A DNA stretch of 64,000 bases from Colletes latitarsis (GCF_051014445.1 NC_135136.1:27670001-27734000); one strand, 5' to 3'. Positions 32,963 through 46,619 are shown, numbered from the stretch's first letter. Notes: a model not told the origin generated them from the sequence alone. Numbers and translations: made by a program.

Positions 32963-35455
32963 TTGCTTGAAAAGTGACGCCATTAAAAAACTTAGAAGTA
33001 TTAAGGTTCAAATGAAACGTAAACTATTCATAGCATATGCAGTGGCTCTAAAATCTTTTACATTGATTTACTTGTGTGACTAAACGACTATGATTTTCTA
33101 TACAAGTCAATTAATGCCTACATATTTATATATTTGATAAATGCATGATTTTCAATATTAACAGACAAGAAGTAATTATTTTTAAATTTTCATGACGAGG
33201 GCCTAAGAAATATTACTGTTTAGGGCTCTGTTGAAGGTTAATTCACCACTGCGTGGACTCCTTATGCGCAATCGCGAATGTGCATCTATCTCAAAATGTA
33301 AGAAAAAGACTGATGGATACAAATTTATGCCGACTGGCATACTAGCAGATTGTTCAAGATCATTGATTATGACAGAGTTGGTATATGCGGGGATGGATTT
33401 GCATAATTATAATCGTAACAGATAGTCTCGCAGTGATAGTCACCGTTTTTGATGAAACTCATCCAAAGTAATGTTTAAAAAAATAAAAAATTCATTTGTT
33501 TCAATAATATCGGTACAAATATAGTATACATTTATATGAATTAAATTTTGAGTGTAACAGAATATATTCGTGGTTTTTAGAACTAATATACTTTTCACTA
33601 AGCTGTTTGCGTAGCTAAATTCGTCGTTAAATTAAATAAGAATAGAGTACGACTTGGAATTCAGTGTAAGTAGAAACGACTAATAATGGGCAAACATACC
33701 AGTTCAAATTAAATTACATACCTTGAAAATAAAGTCTCAAATGAAAAAATTTTATTCTTGGTTTACGATTCGGTTATTCATGTAGTTTTTATAAAAAATT
33801 AACCCAAGTAACTTTAATAACGCTTCGATAAGTTATTTCAGGTAAACAAGAACTCAATTAACGCGTTTTAAAAAAAGTTGTTGTGAAAGGTTTTTAAATT
33901 ACATACATTTTATAACGATCGTAATTAAAATAGTACGCACAATGTCCAAGTTAGAAAACGTTGTTTCGCCAAGAATATAAACAACTCAATGTGCGCTATC
34001 GCTCGATAATCAGTTTTGCTGCGATGAAGAAAAAAATTCGCGGAAGAGAAAAATAGAAACAGTAATATTCAAACGAAATCCGGGATAAAAATAAAACGGA
34101 GACTGTAGAGAACTCTGTTTGCGTTGGCACGATCTACTTGGATTAATGCTCGACCAAATATTGTTCTATCGAGAAGTTTCTCGCGGGCCCTGGGAAAGGT
34201 TGAAAAATAGTGTTATATATGGGGCGCGTAAACGCTAGGCAGCCTCTCTTGAAAAACGATGAAGGTTTATTGCGGAGCGGGGCAGATTGAAATTGGGGAA
34301 ACTGCGGGTTGTCGAGCGGCGAGCTCGCCACCGATACAGATTCATCAACTGTCGTCGCGTAAATGGCAGGAAAACCACTGATACCGATATGGGTTCCGTA
34401 TTCGGATGTGGGCTTTGGTTGAGAGCGCGCTACTTGAACACCCGATTCGCGCACAAAACTAAAACAGAACGACGAAATTTACGAGCTAACGATAAAATAA
34501 ATATTTTCCGTTACGCCCATCGTCGTTAAGGTTTTTGTAACGTGACGATGGCTCCGTCCTTTTAGTGCCTATATAAACGTACAATCTGCGCTGTCCGCGG
34601 TTTATGGCTGCGTAAACGCTGCTCGATATCCTTTCCTTCGTTGCAATCAAATTGTTGCCCAGCATCCCGATATAAAAATCAGACAACTTTAATGAGAATT
34701 TGCTAAATATTCCTTTTATTTGATTCTACACCCTTCAGTTTTTTCAATCGAAAGAAAAGATTGTTGATTTGACTAGGAAGGGTTCTTTTCCTCCTAATTA
34801 TTATCAATAGCTCTTGTAAAAACAATGGAAGACTAAAAAAGAGTCCATTAAGAAAAATGAAACAATTTGGAGCGATGTATTGGCGTTTCAATAATTTTTA
34901 AGACACTTGGGTGTCTTTCAACGGAACTTGAAAAACTATTAATTGAAATAATATCTATTTTATTTTGTCGATACTACACGCCTACATTCTTGAATAGAGA
35001 ATAAAAACACATTTAAATTAAGCTAAAAAAATTAATTCTCAAGACTAGATGTTAAAGAAAATAAATCTAGATAGGACTTTTGAATGCTAACAAGGCTGTG
35101 AAAATAGGTTCCATTACAAAGTTTCGTTTTCGTGGATAATTTGAGGAGTTTGGTCTGGCAATCATCGCGTTAACGAAAATAACAAATGTTTCCTAATATA
35201 CTGCACATAAAAAGCACAACTTACTTGGAAAAAAAGAAGTTATAAATTTACGTTTAAAAAAAAATTATATAAAAGAATTCTACGTAAACTGTAGATATTT
35301 TCATACTACCGTAATTACAGAATATTGTAGGATATTATTATGGAATAAGTGTGTGATTGTTACGCGAACTGTGGTCGAGTGTGTCTTGGGTGTCTGCGTG
35401 GAGTGAGAGCGATAGGAGTGAACTGTGCTAGAGTGTAAGTGACATGAGTTTGATA
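32963..35455. other. no recognised gene
   Basis: AT-rich. A CpG-richer part at about 34090-34640 has short frames on both strands with no known domain. A 54-bp stretch at 34339-34392 weakly resembles 37071-37124. Confidence 0.35.
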
Positions 35456-35975
35456 CAACAAAAAAATTATTAGACAAGTTTTCTGTAGGACATAAAACAA
35501 AATTACTAAAAATGAAAAACAAATTTTTAAGAAAAAGCGACAGGGGGTAGGTGCCTAAATTTTTCGACAAAAAAAAATATTTCAAATCGTTTTGGAAAAA
35601 TTATTTTCAGTTGCAGAGGTCAATTACAATCATTTTTGGTGAATAGACATACCCCCAAAATTCTTCGCGCTTTCCAGAAAAAAATGGAGGAAAGTGGACA
35701 AATTTTTCGACGAAAAAAAAAGAATTTCAAATCGTTCTGGGAAAATTATTTTCGGTTGTGGGGGTCAATTACAATCATTTTTAGTGAATAAACACATCTC
35801 CTACATACTTTCGAGAAAAAAATTCTTTACCGAAAATATACTGTGTGGCCGAAAATGTTTCTATAATTTTTTAACGAAGCCTCAATCAACAAATTTGTAT
35901 CCTCGATTTTCGTCTTATTTTGGCCTTTAGAATCTTCCATTAAAATTTTTCCCAGGGGTAGCCGAACACCTTGTA
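35456..35975. mobile_element. TIR-1 family element, copy 6, left end missing
   Basis: The right end is clear (CCCAGGGGTAGCCGAACACC). The left side begins inside the family interior with sequence resembling 63020-63120 (ATTAGACAA..AGGTGCCTAAATTTTTC), so the left inverted repeat is gone. Two modules are present. Confidence 0.82.
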
Positions 35976-38488
35976 TGTATGTAATATTATATTACAATAA
36001 CAATTAAATTTGGAATAAGCAATGTATAGGTGTTGATTTGATTAACACAGTATGGATGAATGAAAGTGTAACTATGTCAAAAATTATTATTCTATATTTC
36101 TAGCTTATTTTTGTATGTACATTAACCGCCTTTTCAATTGTACTACTGGATCGGAAATACTCTGTATATTGTAGAAATTTGACAAAGAAATGAACTTCAT
36201 CGTATGATGACGAAATTGATCTTACAATTATGTAAATGACATGTAAAACGAACGGAGAAATGGTATCTATCAAAGGTCGTATCAACGTCACAAGTATAAG
36301 TCGAATCAACAGTCAATACAGAAAGATAACAATATTTAAATTATGAATTCCAACGGAATAATTAAAATAATTATATATTATAATACATCGCTGAATCCAT
36401 CATAAATAGACGCTTTTATCGATTAGAAAAAACGAAAGTTTTTCGAAAAAAGGGGGAGGAGGGAATTCAATTTTGCAAAAAAAAAAAAAAAAAAAAAAAA
36501 AAAACAGATTTTTTCAACAAAATTTACACGCAGCTTTTAGACGTCAAGAAACGGTATAACTTCTATTTCAACTATTTTTTGATATCTTTTGTTGTTTACG
36601 ACTTATAAGCACGTACATAGAAAGGGCGGTTGGAATAAAAGGGTTGATATCTCCTTCAAAGTGCACAACGGGCACGAACGAATTACACCTTTCTTCTTAG
36701 ATAGGTCTAATAAATATTTATGCAAAATTTCATCAAAATCGGAATGTATTAGTTCGCGATGTTCCCTCGTAAGTCGAACAGCAAGTGTAGAAAGAACGTT
36801 GCGAGGAGAGTAGTCGAAATATATTTATTAAAAGTTGAAAGTTGTTTTTCTGCAAATCCTACAATATTTACACGCGTTAAGAATAATCCAATAATCCCGC
36901 GATTGTACTAAGTACTGTAAATGTTTGGAACGAGATGTTTTAATACGTTTGCCGTTAGAAAACATTCCCGAAACAATCTGCTCGTTGATGCGAAACAAAT
37001 CATTTTGATGGACAGTATACAACGAGCTAAATTTCGCAGATTTTCTATCGTAACGCACATCATCGACGCGGATTCATCGAGTATCGTCGCGCAAATGATC
37101 CGAAAACCGCGGATACCAAGCTAGATCGTGTATTCGAGCACTCACCACCGAGTTTTCCGCTTCATTCGATTTTGCACGCGCTACGAAGCCCGCGTTGAGC
37201 CTGCATCGCGCCACTGATATTCCCATGAGTGTGCACACGCATGTTCCAACCTTTCCCTGATTTGCGATACCATCCGCCCACTTTCTACCCCCATTCTACT
37301 TCGGTATCTTTTTTTAGATCAATCGAACCATTTCAGACACTGAATTAAGCATTTAATTTCAAGCTGTTCAATGATGGAGAATATTTTCAAATTGAATCTT
37401 TAATACTCGGCCGACGATCGTTCTTAGAGAAATTATTATTATCTTCGCATAAAATTGTACTATTTTTAAACTGTTAAATCGTACATAAAATACAAAATTC
37501 TAGCTTTAAGTAGAATCATCGAAACCGTATATAAAAGGTATTAATTTAGCATTTATTTTTAAATGAATAAAATTCTTTAGAAAGACTCGTTAAAAAAAAA
37601 TACGATTTTCAATCGTGGTACGAAATATTTCATAATGAAAAATAAAAATTTTTCTGTCACAAATACATTACTATGCGTTGGTCGATTATCATGTATCTAT
37701 TATTCAGATAAAAATTTACCCTTCAACGATAGGATTTAAACGCATTACCAAAGTGAAAAATTCATGAATAGTTCCAAGTATCGCTTCTCCCCTCCGAATT
37801 TAAAGGAATCGTAGCGGCTTGAAAACGTCCGATAAATTCGACAAGAGTAAAATTTTGAAAATGTGCCGCGGGGATATATACGAATTCGACGGAAACTTGT
37901 TCGGATAATGGAGTTCCCGTTACGTCGAAATAGCTCGGTTGCGAATCCTCTGGGAAAGATAAAACCTCTTTTTTTTTTTTACCTCTGCCCAGTTTCCCGG
38001 TCGAACGTTTTTAGTCATTAACTGTACACGCGCGCTCCGCAAACTCTAATTTCGAGTGACGAAATCGAATTAATCCTCGCCGGGACGGAGGTGAATTAAA
38101 AACTGATCGCGTTCGCTTCGAGCTTTTTCCATCGAACTTGAACAACGCGGCCGCTGCTCCACCACGATGGAACGATAGAAATCATACCCATCACAAAAGT
38201 AGACGTTGAAAACTTTTCGGAACGGCATCCATTTTAACGTGTCAATTTATGAAGCTATGCATGCAAGCCTGTCTATTTCGATCAAATAATAAAAATTCGG
38301 TCACTTGTGTTTTTATGTTATTTTCGTTATAATTATATATCCCGAATACGACTTTAACAGAAAACTAATATTGGAAATTAAATATATCTGTTTGTAACTT
38401 TTCGTTAACAATGTTTGAAACGTACTTCTTTTCGTTACGAATTAAAATATATTAGTCCCCACAAGGTAAACGAAACATACTGTGTTTC
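35976..38488. other. no recognised gene; contains a poly(A) run
   Basis: AT-rich with a 28-A run at 36477-36504 and a CpG-richer island at about 37840-38190. No element ends were found around the A run and no coding domain was found. Confidence 0.35.
36477..36504 (+). repeat. poly(A) run of 28
   Basis: An uninterrupted A homopolymer. It could be an old retrotransposon tail, but the upstream sequence is not recognised. Confidence 0.85.
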
Positions 38489-39226
38489 TTAAGACTAAAT
38501 CTACCATTACTGGTCAAATGATTGCTTTTAAAATTTCGTTTAGGATTTGTAACAGACAATGATATTTTAGCGTTATTTAACTTTACGACATTTCTCATAG
38601 TATAATGAATTTTCTTAACATTCACTTCGATTCTTATGTTTCCTTCATAACTGAGCCATTGTTAGAAGCGGCAAAGCTTTCTCTTTGAAATGGTTTTTGA
38701 AGTATGTTGATCTCACATTTCGTTTTGGAAATATCGTGATTTATGTGAAGGGGTAATTTTTCAAATTCTATTATCTCTATCTCTGTCTAATGCGTTAGAC
38801 CTCTCTCGCACGTGAGTCGTAACCGAGTGACGTAGTATTTCCAGGAATTTACTGTTTACTATTTACTACCAGCACGTGCGAAGTCAATGACCTCGCAAGG
38901 TATACAAGGTAAACAAACGCTTCGGATCCTTATATCTCCGAAACTAGCCACACTATCGACTTGATTGAACATTCGTTTTAAATGGCTTTTCATCCTTTAT
39001 CCAATGAATATATCAACTATTACTGTTTGTGCTGTTTTCTATGTTTATTTTGGAATTTACTTGGACTCTATGCACCCAAAGAAGTTTCAGCAATTCCTAT
39101 TGATCATACGATTGGTGTGTGATAAAACTGAATTATAAATTGTTTATTTAATTGAGAATGAATTTAAATTTGTAGGTATCATGATAGGAATGGGTATATA
39201 TTAAGTGTCGGTAGGTTTAACGTTAG
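38489..39226 (+). mobile_element. TTAA family D element, copy 3 (degenerate)
   Basis: Begins TTAAGACTAAATCTACC and ends GGTAGGTTTAACGTTAG, degraded versions of the family ends. The body aligns by eye with copy 2 in the same orientation, for example AAAATTTCGTTTAG, TTCTATGTTTATTTTG and CCCAAAGAAGTTTCAGCAATTCCTA. Shorter and more diverged than the other two, hence older. Non-coding. Confidence 0.75.
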
Positions 39227-41940
39227 AATTGAATACGAATAAGTACTCTTGGTAGCTCTAAATAATTTCCCAGGAGTTTTCATAGATTTTATTCCGCCTA
39301 AGTCGCACCTGATTCATTCGACGTCAGAAATGAAAGGGGACGATGAAATTCCAAGGCAAGAATTTACGGGCAAAATGCTGGAAGGATTTCTTCTTGGGGT
39401 ACGGTCGGTCTCGTTCGAAGATTTCTCGGGCAAAATCGAGGCGTACGCTTTCTTCGCGGTAGCACGGTAGAAAACGCTGAATGTATTCGTTCCCCCTTGT
39501 TCCGTCCCTTTTCGCAAGCTCGAAGGAGAAGTAGGCCTGAAAACGACGATCCCGCCGCCGGCCCATAGAACGTTTTCAAGCGAGAGCTGGCAGAAGGGAT
39601 GAGCTTGGCGTCCCGTTACAGTTTGTTACGCGCGTATTGTGGGTTTCCTTTTTTCCCCCGGCCTTCCGCGCTTCGCTTCCTTCTCTTCTTTTTCGTGGAA
39701 AGGAACGATGAAGGCGCCGTAGCTCCGAGCGCTCATTTCCTTCCCATAAACCCACCCCGACGCGGTAATGGTGGAGCACGCAGACGATCTCGATTGTTCG
39801 CGGTAATTCGCAAGTTCTTATTCTTCGTGTCGTGTGTCGTAACAATCAATCGAACTTCCGGCTTACCACGTCGTGACGCTCTCCGCGTGGTTCCGTCGAT
39901 GAGCAAATTCTCCACGCACTGGGCAGTTTGCGTGATAAACACGCTTTATCTTCATCCGTCATTTTTAAATGATAAAACTCCTTTTTTAATAGCATTATAC
40001 GTACTCGAAAATTTGGTTCGTGTGCCCTGTTATAATTCTAGTATAGGCTGTGCCTTTTGTTTTATTTTTTATTGCAATTTTTCCAAGGGCATAATCCAGG
40101 AATTCTTTAACATCTTTTAAGGCCTTATAATGTTTATTTACATTTTTAAAAGTTATTCTGAAATATTAACTCTAGAAGACTTTAGGAGGGGATAAAAAAT
40201 ATTCAATGGACCAGTGCAATAAAAAGAAATAAAAAGCTATACTACCTAACAAAAATACAAAAATATTATTGCATAACTCCGAACGACATTTCGCTCCCCA
40301 CCGACTGCCATAAAAAATATTTTTGCCAGCATCGCTGATGGTCCCTCGAGAAAACAATAACAGCTTACGCGGATCATCGTGTGTACTGTGTAAAAATCAA
40401 TTTTTGTTCGTCAACCACAGCTGCAAAAAGAGAGAACTAATCGACCCAACAATGGATAAAACTAAGAAGCTCTAGAGTCGTCATAATTGATCCCGAGTGA
40501 CTGAAATTAAAAGGAAGAAAGGAAGTTTATCCAGTGGTTGAGGAAGGGGGGGGGGGCGGTTGGCACTGGTTTACCGCAATGCATATGCGGTAAATCAGTG
40601 CAGATGAGCAGATATATACGCGCACACGGACGGGGCCAGTGGCCATCGGGCATCGTTGGGGTGGAAAAGGGCGGGCGCGGGTGCATTGGGGTGCACGTTG
40701 ACCGATAGTAGGACAGAGGAGGGTCGACGGATGCAACAACGTACCGTACACAGATTATATACGCGTTTGCATACATGAAACCCATGTACACGCTCCCGAT
40801 GGTCCGGCCTGTGCTTGGCTTATATCACTGGCGCCGTTGAATACGCTGGATCTAGCGCCGACCTATACTACTGTCCCCGTTCGACGAAACGTTTCCACGA
40901 GCGCTGAATATGGACGAGCCCCGTTCTCTTTCCACTGACGGGCTGTGTATCGAAAGTCTATCCAATAATCTGCTCGGTTGGTTAACGCGCGGATAGTGCA
41001 CACTTGTCCCCTTTTCCTTGCGGTTCGCACGCTTAAGCCGCTCGCAACGCTCGTAACAACGCGTGTACCCACCACCGTTCCACAACCAGTTCGAGAATGG
41101 AACAGCGTTACGTGCAACCAACGACTAATAACATTGCTCGTTACGTTCGTTTGTCTCTCGTTTCGTATTTCTGTTACGTTTGAAAAATTTTGCTGTTTTT
41201 GGAGAGATAAAAAGGTGGGTGCAGAGGAAAATAAGTAATTATCGTTTGACGTTACTTTTGGCATCATAAAAAACGATTGATTGCGATACTTTGCCAAATA
41301 AGTCAAGGATGCATACAGAAAACTGCTTCTGAAAATATCATGGAGAATTTCAAGATTCAAAACTCGAGTACTGTTTATGGCAACACAAATTTTAAATTAT
41401 AATCAATTGTAAATTTTTGTCTGACAAAAATATATTTTTAATTTTCAGAATACGCTAACATTAAAAATTTCACGAAGTGTGAGGTACGATTAATGATTTT
41501 TGAACGATTCGGTTCTATTTTGTAAAGGAAACTCTACTAATAATGCAAGTATACAATCCAGTTTGTTCGATTATTTAAAATGTATGAAACTATCTCTAAT
41601 GGTTAAATTTTAAGATATCTGTTCAAATTTACAAATTGGTACCAAATAAAACGTACAAATATGATTATATAGAATGATTTCAATTCGGATATCGATTCTA
41701 TCGAATTCTAGATTCTCGATTCAGAACCAAGTAAACATGAATATGTCACTCAGATTCGAGTGCTCTCTGTGGAATGTAAGTGTTAAACATGTTAACACAA
41801 CCATTCTGGCCGCTTTCTAAATTTCTAGACTTAAATGTAGTCTGCAAATTTCAATAAAAAGTGTCGATATATTACGGAAGTATTCTATTAGTATTTAATA
41901 AAGATTTAATATAATATGACACCTATCACAAAGAACTAAA
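39227..41940. other. CpG-rich DNA, no recognised gene
   Basis: 39300-39950 and 40500-41240 are CpG-rich, with overlapping open frames on both strands (up to 173 codons at 39599-40120 plus and 165 at 40863-41360 minus). None has a recognisable domain. A G run lies at about 40547-40556. An unrecognised host promoter or exon is possible. Confidence 0.3.
40564..40600. repeat. 15-bp hairpin with 7-nt loop
   Basis: CACTGGTTTACCGCA (40564-40578), loop ATGCATA, then TGCGGTAAATCAGTG (40586-40600). The arms pair with one mismatch. Function unknown. Confidence 0.6.
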
Positions 41941-44310
41941 TTTTTCTTTTTTTTATATTAACTTTTAACGTCGCATCGACCTTACGGTCATTAGAGACGG
42001 TTAGTTCTAGCGTTCTCTTTTAAGGGTGGTTAGATTTTTTTGTACATGTTAGTTTCTTTTAGATACTTCAGGGTAGTATCGGTGCATTCTGGAGCCGTCA
42101 AGGCTGTTGGTTTTTGTATTTTGTACTTTTCTCTTGAGGTCTGGAATCTCTTGCATTTATACAGCACGTGGTTGGTCACATACGTTGCAGGATGGTGGGT
42201 CTTCTTGATCAAGTACTCGTGCGTCGGTCTGCAGTGGCCTGTGCGCACTTGTGTCATGATTACTCTTTCTCTTCTGGTCATGTCAGAAGGCATTGACTGG
42301 TAGAAATCCTGTACTGCATCGTGTATTTTTGTTTTTTTAGAGGTGACCCATATGATGTTCCATTTTTGTTTTTCATCATGTTTCAACGAAGTGACGAGGT
42401 CTTGGTATGATATTCGTCCCTCCACTTCATTGGGTGGGTGGGATGCTGCTTCTTTGGCTGCAGCGTCAGCTTTTTCATTACCTATTATCCCTTGGTGGGA
42501 GGGGACCCATATTAGGATTATTTGTTTGCCATTGTTGGTAAGGTTCGTGTATATCTCTTGGATATTCAATATGGTATCATGTTTGTTCTTATTGCCGGTG
42601 TGTCCTATTGCATTAGTTACACTTATAGAGCCCGTATAGATGACAGCGTGTTGGAGATTCCGACTTTGTATGTAGTGTAATGCTTTGAGGGTTGCGTATG
42701 CTTCAGTTGAGAAAATGGATGAAGCATTAGGGAGGCGAAGTTTTTTGGTCATGTTGTCGCATACAATGGCAATTCCTACACTCTGGTCGGTCTTGGATGC
42801 ATCGGTGTATAGCTTTACATAGTTCGGGTACTTTTTATCTAGTTGTAAAAAATCAACTCTGTGTTCTACGCTACTTTTTTGGTCTTTGAGAGCATTCGCA
42901 AGAGTCACGTTTGTTTTGGGGGTTTGTATGGTCCAGGGTGCTATTTTTCCAACGCTGCGTGTAATAACTAGTGTCGACATTATTTTAGCTAAGTTCCGGT
43001 ATTTGTTGATTCTGCCGTAGAATGGAATTGGTAGCTTTGGTTTCTTATTTAGTAAGGGTGTGTATCTGTTTCAGAATACGTAGTTGTAGGTGGGGTTATT
43101 CGGAGTAGAAGATACTTTGGCTGTATATTTAAGGCTTAAAAATTTTCTTCTTTGTTCAAATAGTGGTTCCTTAGCTTCGAATAAGATACTGTTTATTGGG
43201 CTGGTACGGTAAATTCCAGTGGCTATTCTCAGAGCTGTATGGTGGATCGTATCGATCATTTTTAATGTATTGGGTTTTGCAGAACTATACACTATTGAGT
43301 CGTAATCTATTTTAGATCTAATCATGGCTTGGTAGGTTTTAAGGATAATTTCTTGGCCTGCTCCCCAGTTATTGCTTGCTAGTGCCTTGATGACATTCAT
43401 CTTTTTGGTGCATATATTTTTCAAGTATTTCATGTGTGGAGCCCAAGTCAGTTTGCAATCAAATGTAAGTCCAAGGAGTTTAATATTATCCACTTTTTCA
43501 ACTTCGATATATAGTTTTGGCAGGTTGTGGTTTTGCTTAACGTTGCCTAGAGAATATTATGTACTGATTGTTTGGACCATATTTGTTTGGAGTTTGTTTA
43601 CGGTTGTCTGCAGGGGCTTTATTACTGTTGTAATGTTTTTCCCACTGTAGGTTAGTGTTAGGTCATCAGCAAACAAGTGTCCTTGGATCGGTGGTGGTAC
43701 ATTTTCTATTATGTCATTGACTCCTAATAAAAATAGTGTAACACTGATTACTGATCCTTGTGGTACCCCATTTTGATGAAGGCAATTATATTGCCATTTA
43801 TTTTTAATTTGGTGAGGATATCGATGATTCTTCGTCTGTGTATCGTATCGTACGCTTTTTCAATATCTAGACATACTGTAGCAAGTTGTTCGTTTTTTAG
43901 GAACGCTTCTGAGATACTTGTTTCTATGTTGACGAGGACGTCTGTCGTTGATCGGAACTGTCTGAATCCATATTGATTGGGTGCTAAGATGTTGTCTGTC
44001 TCGAGAAACCACCTACGTCTTCTGTCAATGATTTTTTCCATGAGTTTGCATAGGCAGTTGGTTAGAGCAATAGGTCTGTAACTTCTTGGATTGTGTTTAT
44101 TTTTAATCAAGTTAAGTATGTGTACTACTATGGCTTTCCTCCAGATTTAGGGAAAACTTGATGGGTCCATATGTAGTTGAAAATATGTAGTAGGTATTCG
44201 ATGCCAGTTGGCGGTAGTTCTTCTAACAGTTTGTTTGGTACGTTGTCTGGTCCCGGGGAGGAATATTTTGTTGTCTGGAGGGTGTAAAGAACTAAATTTG
44301 TTACTCCAAA
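41941..44310 (-). mobile_element. 5'-truncated I-type LINE with RNase H domain
   Basis: The minus-strand element runs from a truncated reverse transcriptase near 44310 to an A-rich 3' tail (T run at about 41941-41954 on the plus strand). An RNase H domain downstream of the reverse transcriptase is a feature of the I group of non-LTR elements. Frameshifts and a stop show it is dead. Confidence 0.88.
42030..44310 (-). pseudogene. LINE ORF2: reverse transcriptase and RNase H, broken
   Basis: Order on the minus strand: SPGPDNVPNKLL (near 44250), a frameshift near 44145, then HNPRSYRPIALTNCLCKLMEK and LDIEKAYDTIH (44100-43860), a second frameshift near 43755, the active-site FADD (coded at 43673-43662), then the thumb and connector to 43073, where TGA (43073-43071) interrupts an otherwise continuous frame. 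The RNase H domain follows, 42980-42030: LYTDAS, FSTEAYATLKAL and VPSHQGIIGNEKADAAAKEA are present, but the position that normally carries the third acidic residue reads YTGSIS, so a catalytic Asp is replaced by Gly. A degenerate C-terminal His/Cys segment (NHVLYKC) precedes the end. Confidence 0.9.
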
Positions 44311-44653
44311 CAAATTCGGAAATCCTACAAAGTCTTTCAAATTTATTTTCCACAATTTGAAGTATTTAGAAGCTATTGAAGATCTAATTTTGTGACTAAA
44401 CCAAAGTGTGAGTAATTCGTATAAAATCTAATTTGACAATAAAGAAATTAATTTTATTCAAGCTAGAAAATTCTGGAATATTTTCTAGTGTTTCTATTCT
44501 ACCAATAGTATTTCAAATATTTATTCCTGTAGAACGTGATTTCATCATTATCTGGAGAATGAAATGCATGAGGAATGAAACAATAAAAAGAGGAACCGGA
44601 ATAAAGAAAATTAGAAACTGTGTCAAAATCTACCCAAGCCATTGCTATTCCTT
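44311..44653. other. no recognised gene
   Basis: An AT-rich spacer between the LINE and the family D copy. Nothing specific seen. Confidence 0.4.
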
Positions 44654-46076
44654 TTAACACTAAACCTACCGGCACTTCATGTATACCTATTCCTACCATG
44701 ACTAATCAAATGACCAGTCTTTCTTTTTCTGTGTTACGAGGCAACATACTTCTAATTTTTGCATTATATGTATAGAAAGTTATGTTTTGATGTTTATTCG
44801 TAAGATATCCTTCTCTTTTATGTTAAAAAATTTTTTCTATTTCATCGGATAGAAGATAAAACGCCCTTGAAAACGAATTTTGTTCCAAGTCGATACCGTA
44901 GTTAGTTCTAGAGAAAACAGCTATTTAAGAAAAAGAGCTGGCTAATAATTACGCAAACATTCTGTATTTAAATTTAAATTTATATTCAATTAAATAATGG
45001 TCCAGTTTTATCGTACACTAGTCGTACAATTAGTAGGAATTGCTAAAACTTCTTTGGGTATGTAGCGTCAATGTAAATTTCAAAATAAACATAGAAGGTA
45101 GCAAAAATTATAGTAGGTGATATGATCATTAGGTAGAGGATGAAATGCCCTTTAAAACGAGCGTTCGAACAAGTCGATAGGTTTATTAGTTCCGAAGGTA
45201 TAGCGATTTTAATTTCAAGTCGATGCGATGACTAGATTCGGAGATAGGGTTTGTTTACGTTTCGTTGTTGCACTCGCGAGTTCATTGATCTCGCGCGCGC
45301 ATCGATAGTAAACAGTGCGTAGTAAATTCTTGGTAATACTACGCCGGAACTAGGTCACAACAGTAGGTCAGTATCACGCACGTGCGACTTCGACTCCGTT
45401 AAACAAAGACAAAGATAGTCGAATTAAAAAAATTACCATTTACATAAATTACGATATCTCCGAAACGGAAAGTTGGATCGACAAAAACCAAATACCATTT
45501 TAAAGGAGAGGGTTAGCCGCTCCTGACAATGATTCAATAATTAATAAAACACTAATAGTTTCGGAACTGCGCGCGTCTAAACTTTTAGTATTTTTAATAC
45601 GCGTTTATAGCCTTTTCTAAAACGGGAAGCGAGACACAGCGAAATTTAAAAAATTATCTTTTACATAAATTATGATATCTCGAAAACAGAAAGTCGGATC
45701 GACAAAAACTAGAAACCATTTTAAAGGGGAAGGTTTACCACTTCCAACGATGGCTCAGTTATGCAGAAAACATGAGTAGTTTCCAAACTGTACGCGTCTA
45801 AAGTTTAACTATTTTTAATACGCGTTGTTAGACTTCTAAGACAATGGAAACTGTAGATTCATTCCTTTCGTCTTTGCCATACATGTATTTCCCATTTACA
45901 TCGCAAACTAATCAGAATTTGGTACGAAATTTTGTCCAGTTTTTTTACAAAAAACCATAAATCATTCAAACGGTCAGATGACCGGTCGTGATAGACAAGA
46001 CAGACTACATATTCTTCCCAGAAAACAAACAATAAGAATAGAAGTGAATATTGTAAAATTCATTATACGTATACTA

Positions 46077-46619
46077 TTAGGTCGTTCCATAAATTCATGT
46101 CATTCGATATTTTGAAATTGACGATTATAAAATTTGTAATTTAATAGAAAACACACAAAATTTGTTAATTCAGAGGATTTTTGAAATTTTAAACATGTTA
46201 ACATCAACAATTCATAGAAATTCGAACAATTAGATATTGTGTCATAGCTCGAAGTTTGGAATCCACACTCGTTTACAGAACGAAATTTTCTTAATCGTGC
46301 TTGAGCCTGATTGTATGAATATTTTTGTTAACATATAATAAAACCGAACCTTATAAAAAATAAAATGTAACAATCTCTAGGCTTATTAGTGGATAAACAA
46401 TTTGAAAATGTCAACGTTTTAATGAAAAGCGTTGAGCTACATTTTAATAAAAAATTAAAGAAGTTTTATAGCGACGACATAATAACTTTGCCTAAGGAAG
46501 GAAAGAGAGTTGTTGAGCGAGAAGAGGCTTACTGTTTTTTTATAAAATTCTATTATATGTTTAAAATATTGCTTTAAGTTGTAGTATGAAAGTTAGTACG
46601 AGCATATGGGACGACCTAA
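46077..46619 (+). mobile_element. internally deleted mariner inside family D copy 1
   Basis: The ends TTAGGTCGTTCC and GGGACGACCTAA are inverted, flanked by TA at 46075-46076 and 46620-46621. Only 543 bp remain, with the C-terminal end of a mariner transposase. Confidence 0.8.
46389..46577 (+). pseudogene. mariner transposase C-terminal fragment
   Basis: About 62 codons. VELHFNKKLKKFYSDDIITLP followed by K-G-K-R-V-V-E matches the C-terminal tail of mariner transposases, where a FYxxGIxxLPxRW block is usual. The catalytic domain has been deleted. Confidence 0.7.

Noticed and set aside
39599..40120. 173-codon open frame on the plus strand
   Set aside because: Low-complexity Phe/Arg-rich text, overlapped by several frames on the other strand; no recognisable motif.
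40863..41360. 165-codon open frame on the minus strand
   Set aside because: No domain and an overlapping plus-strand frame; composition explains it.
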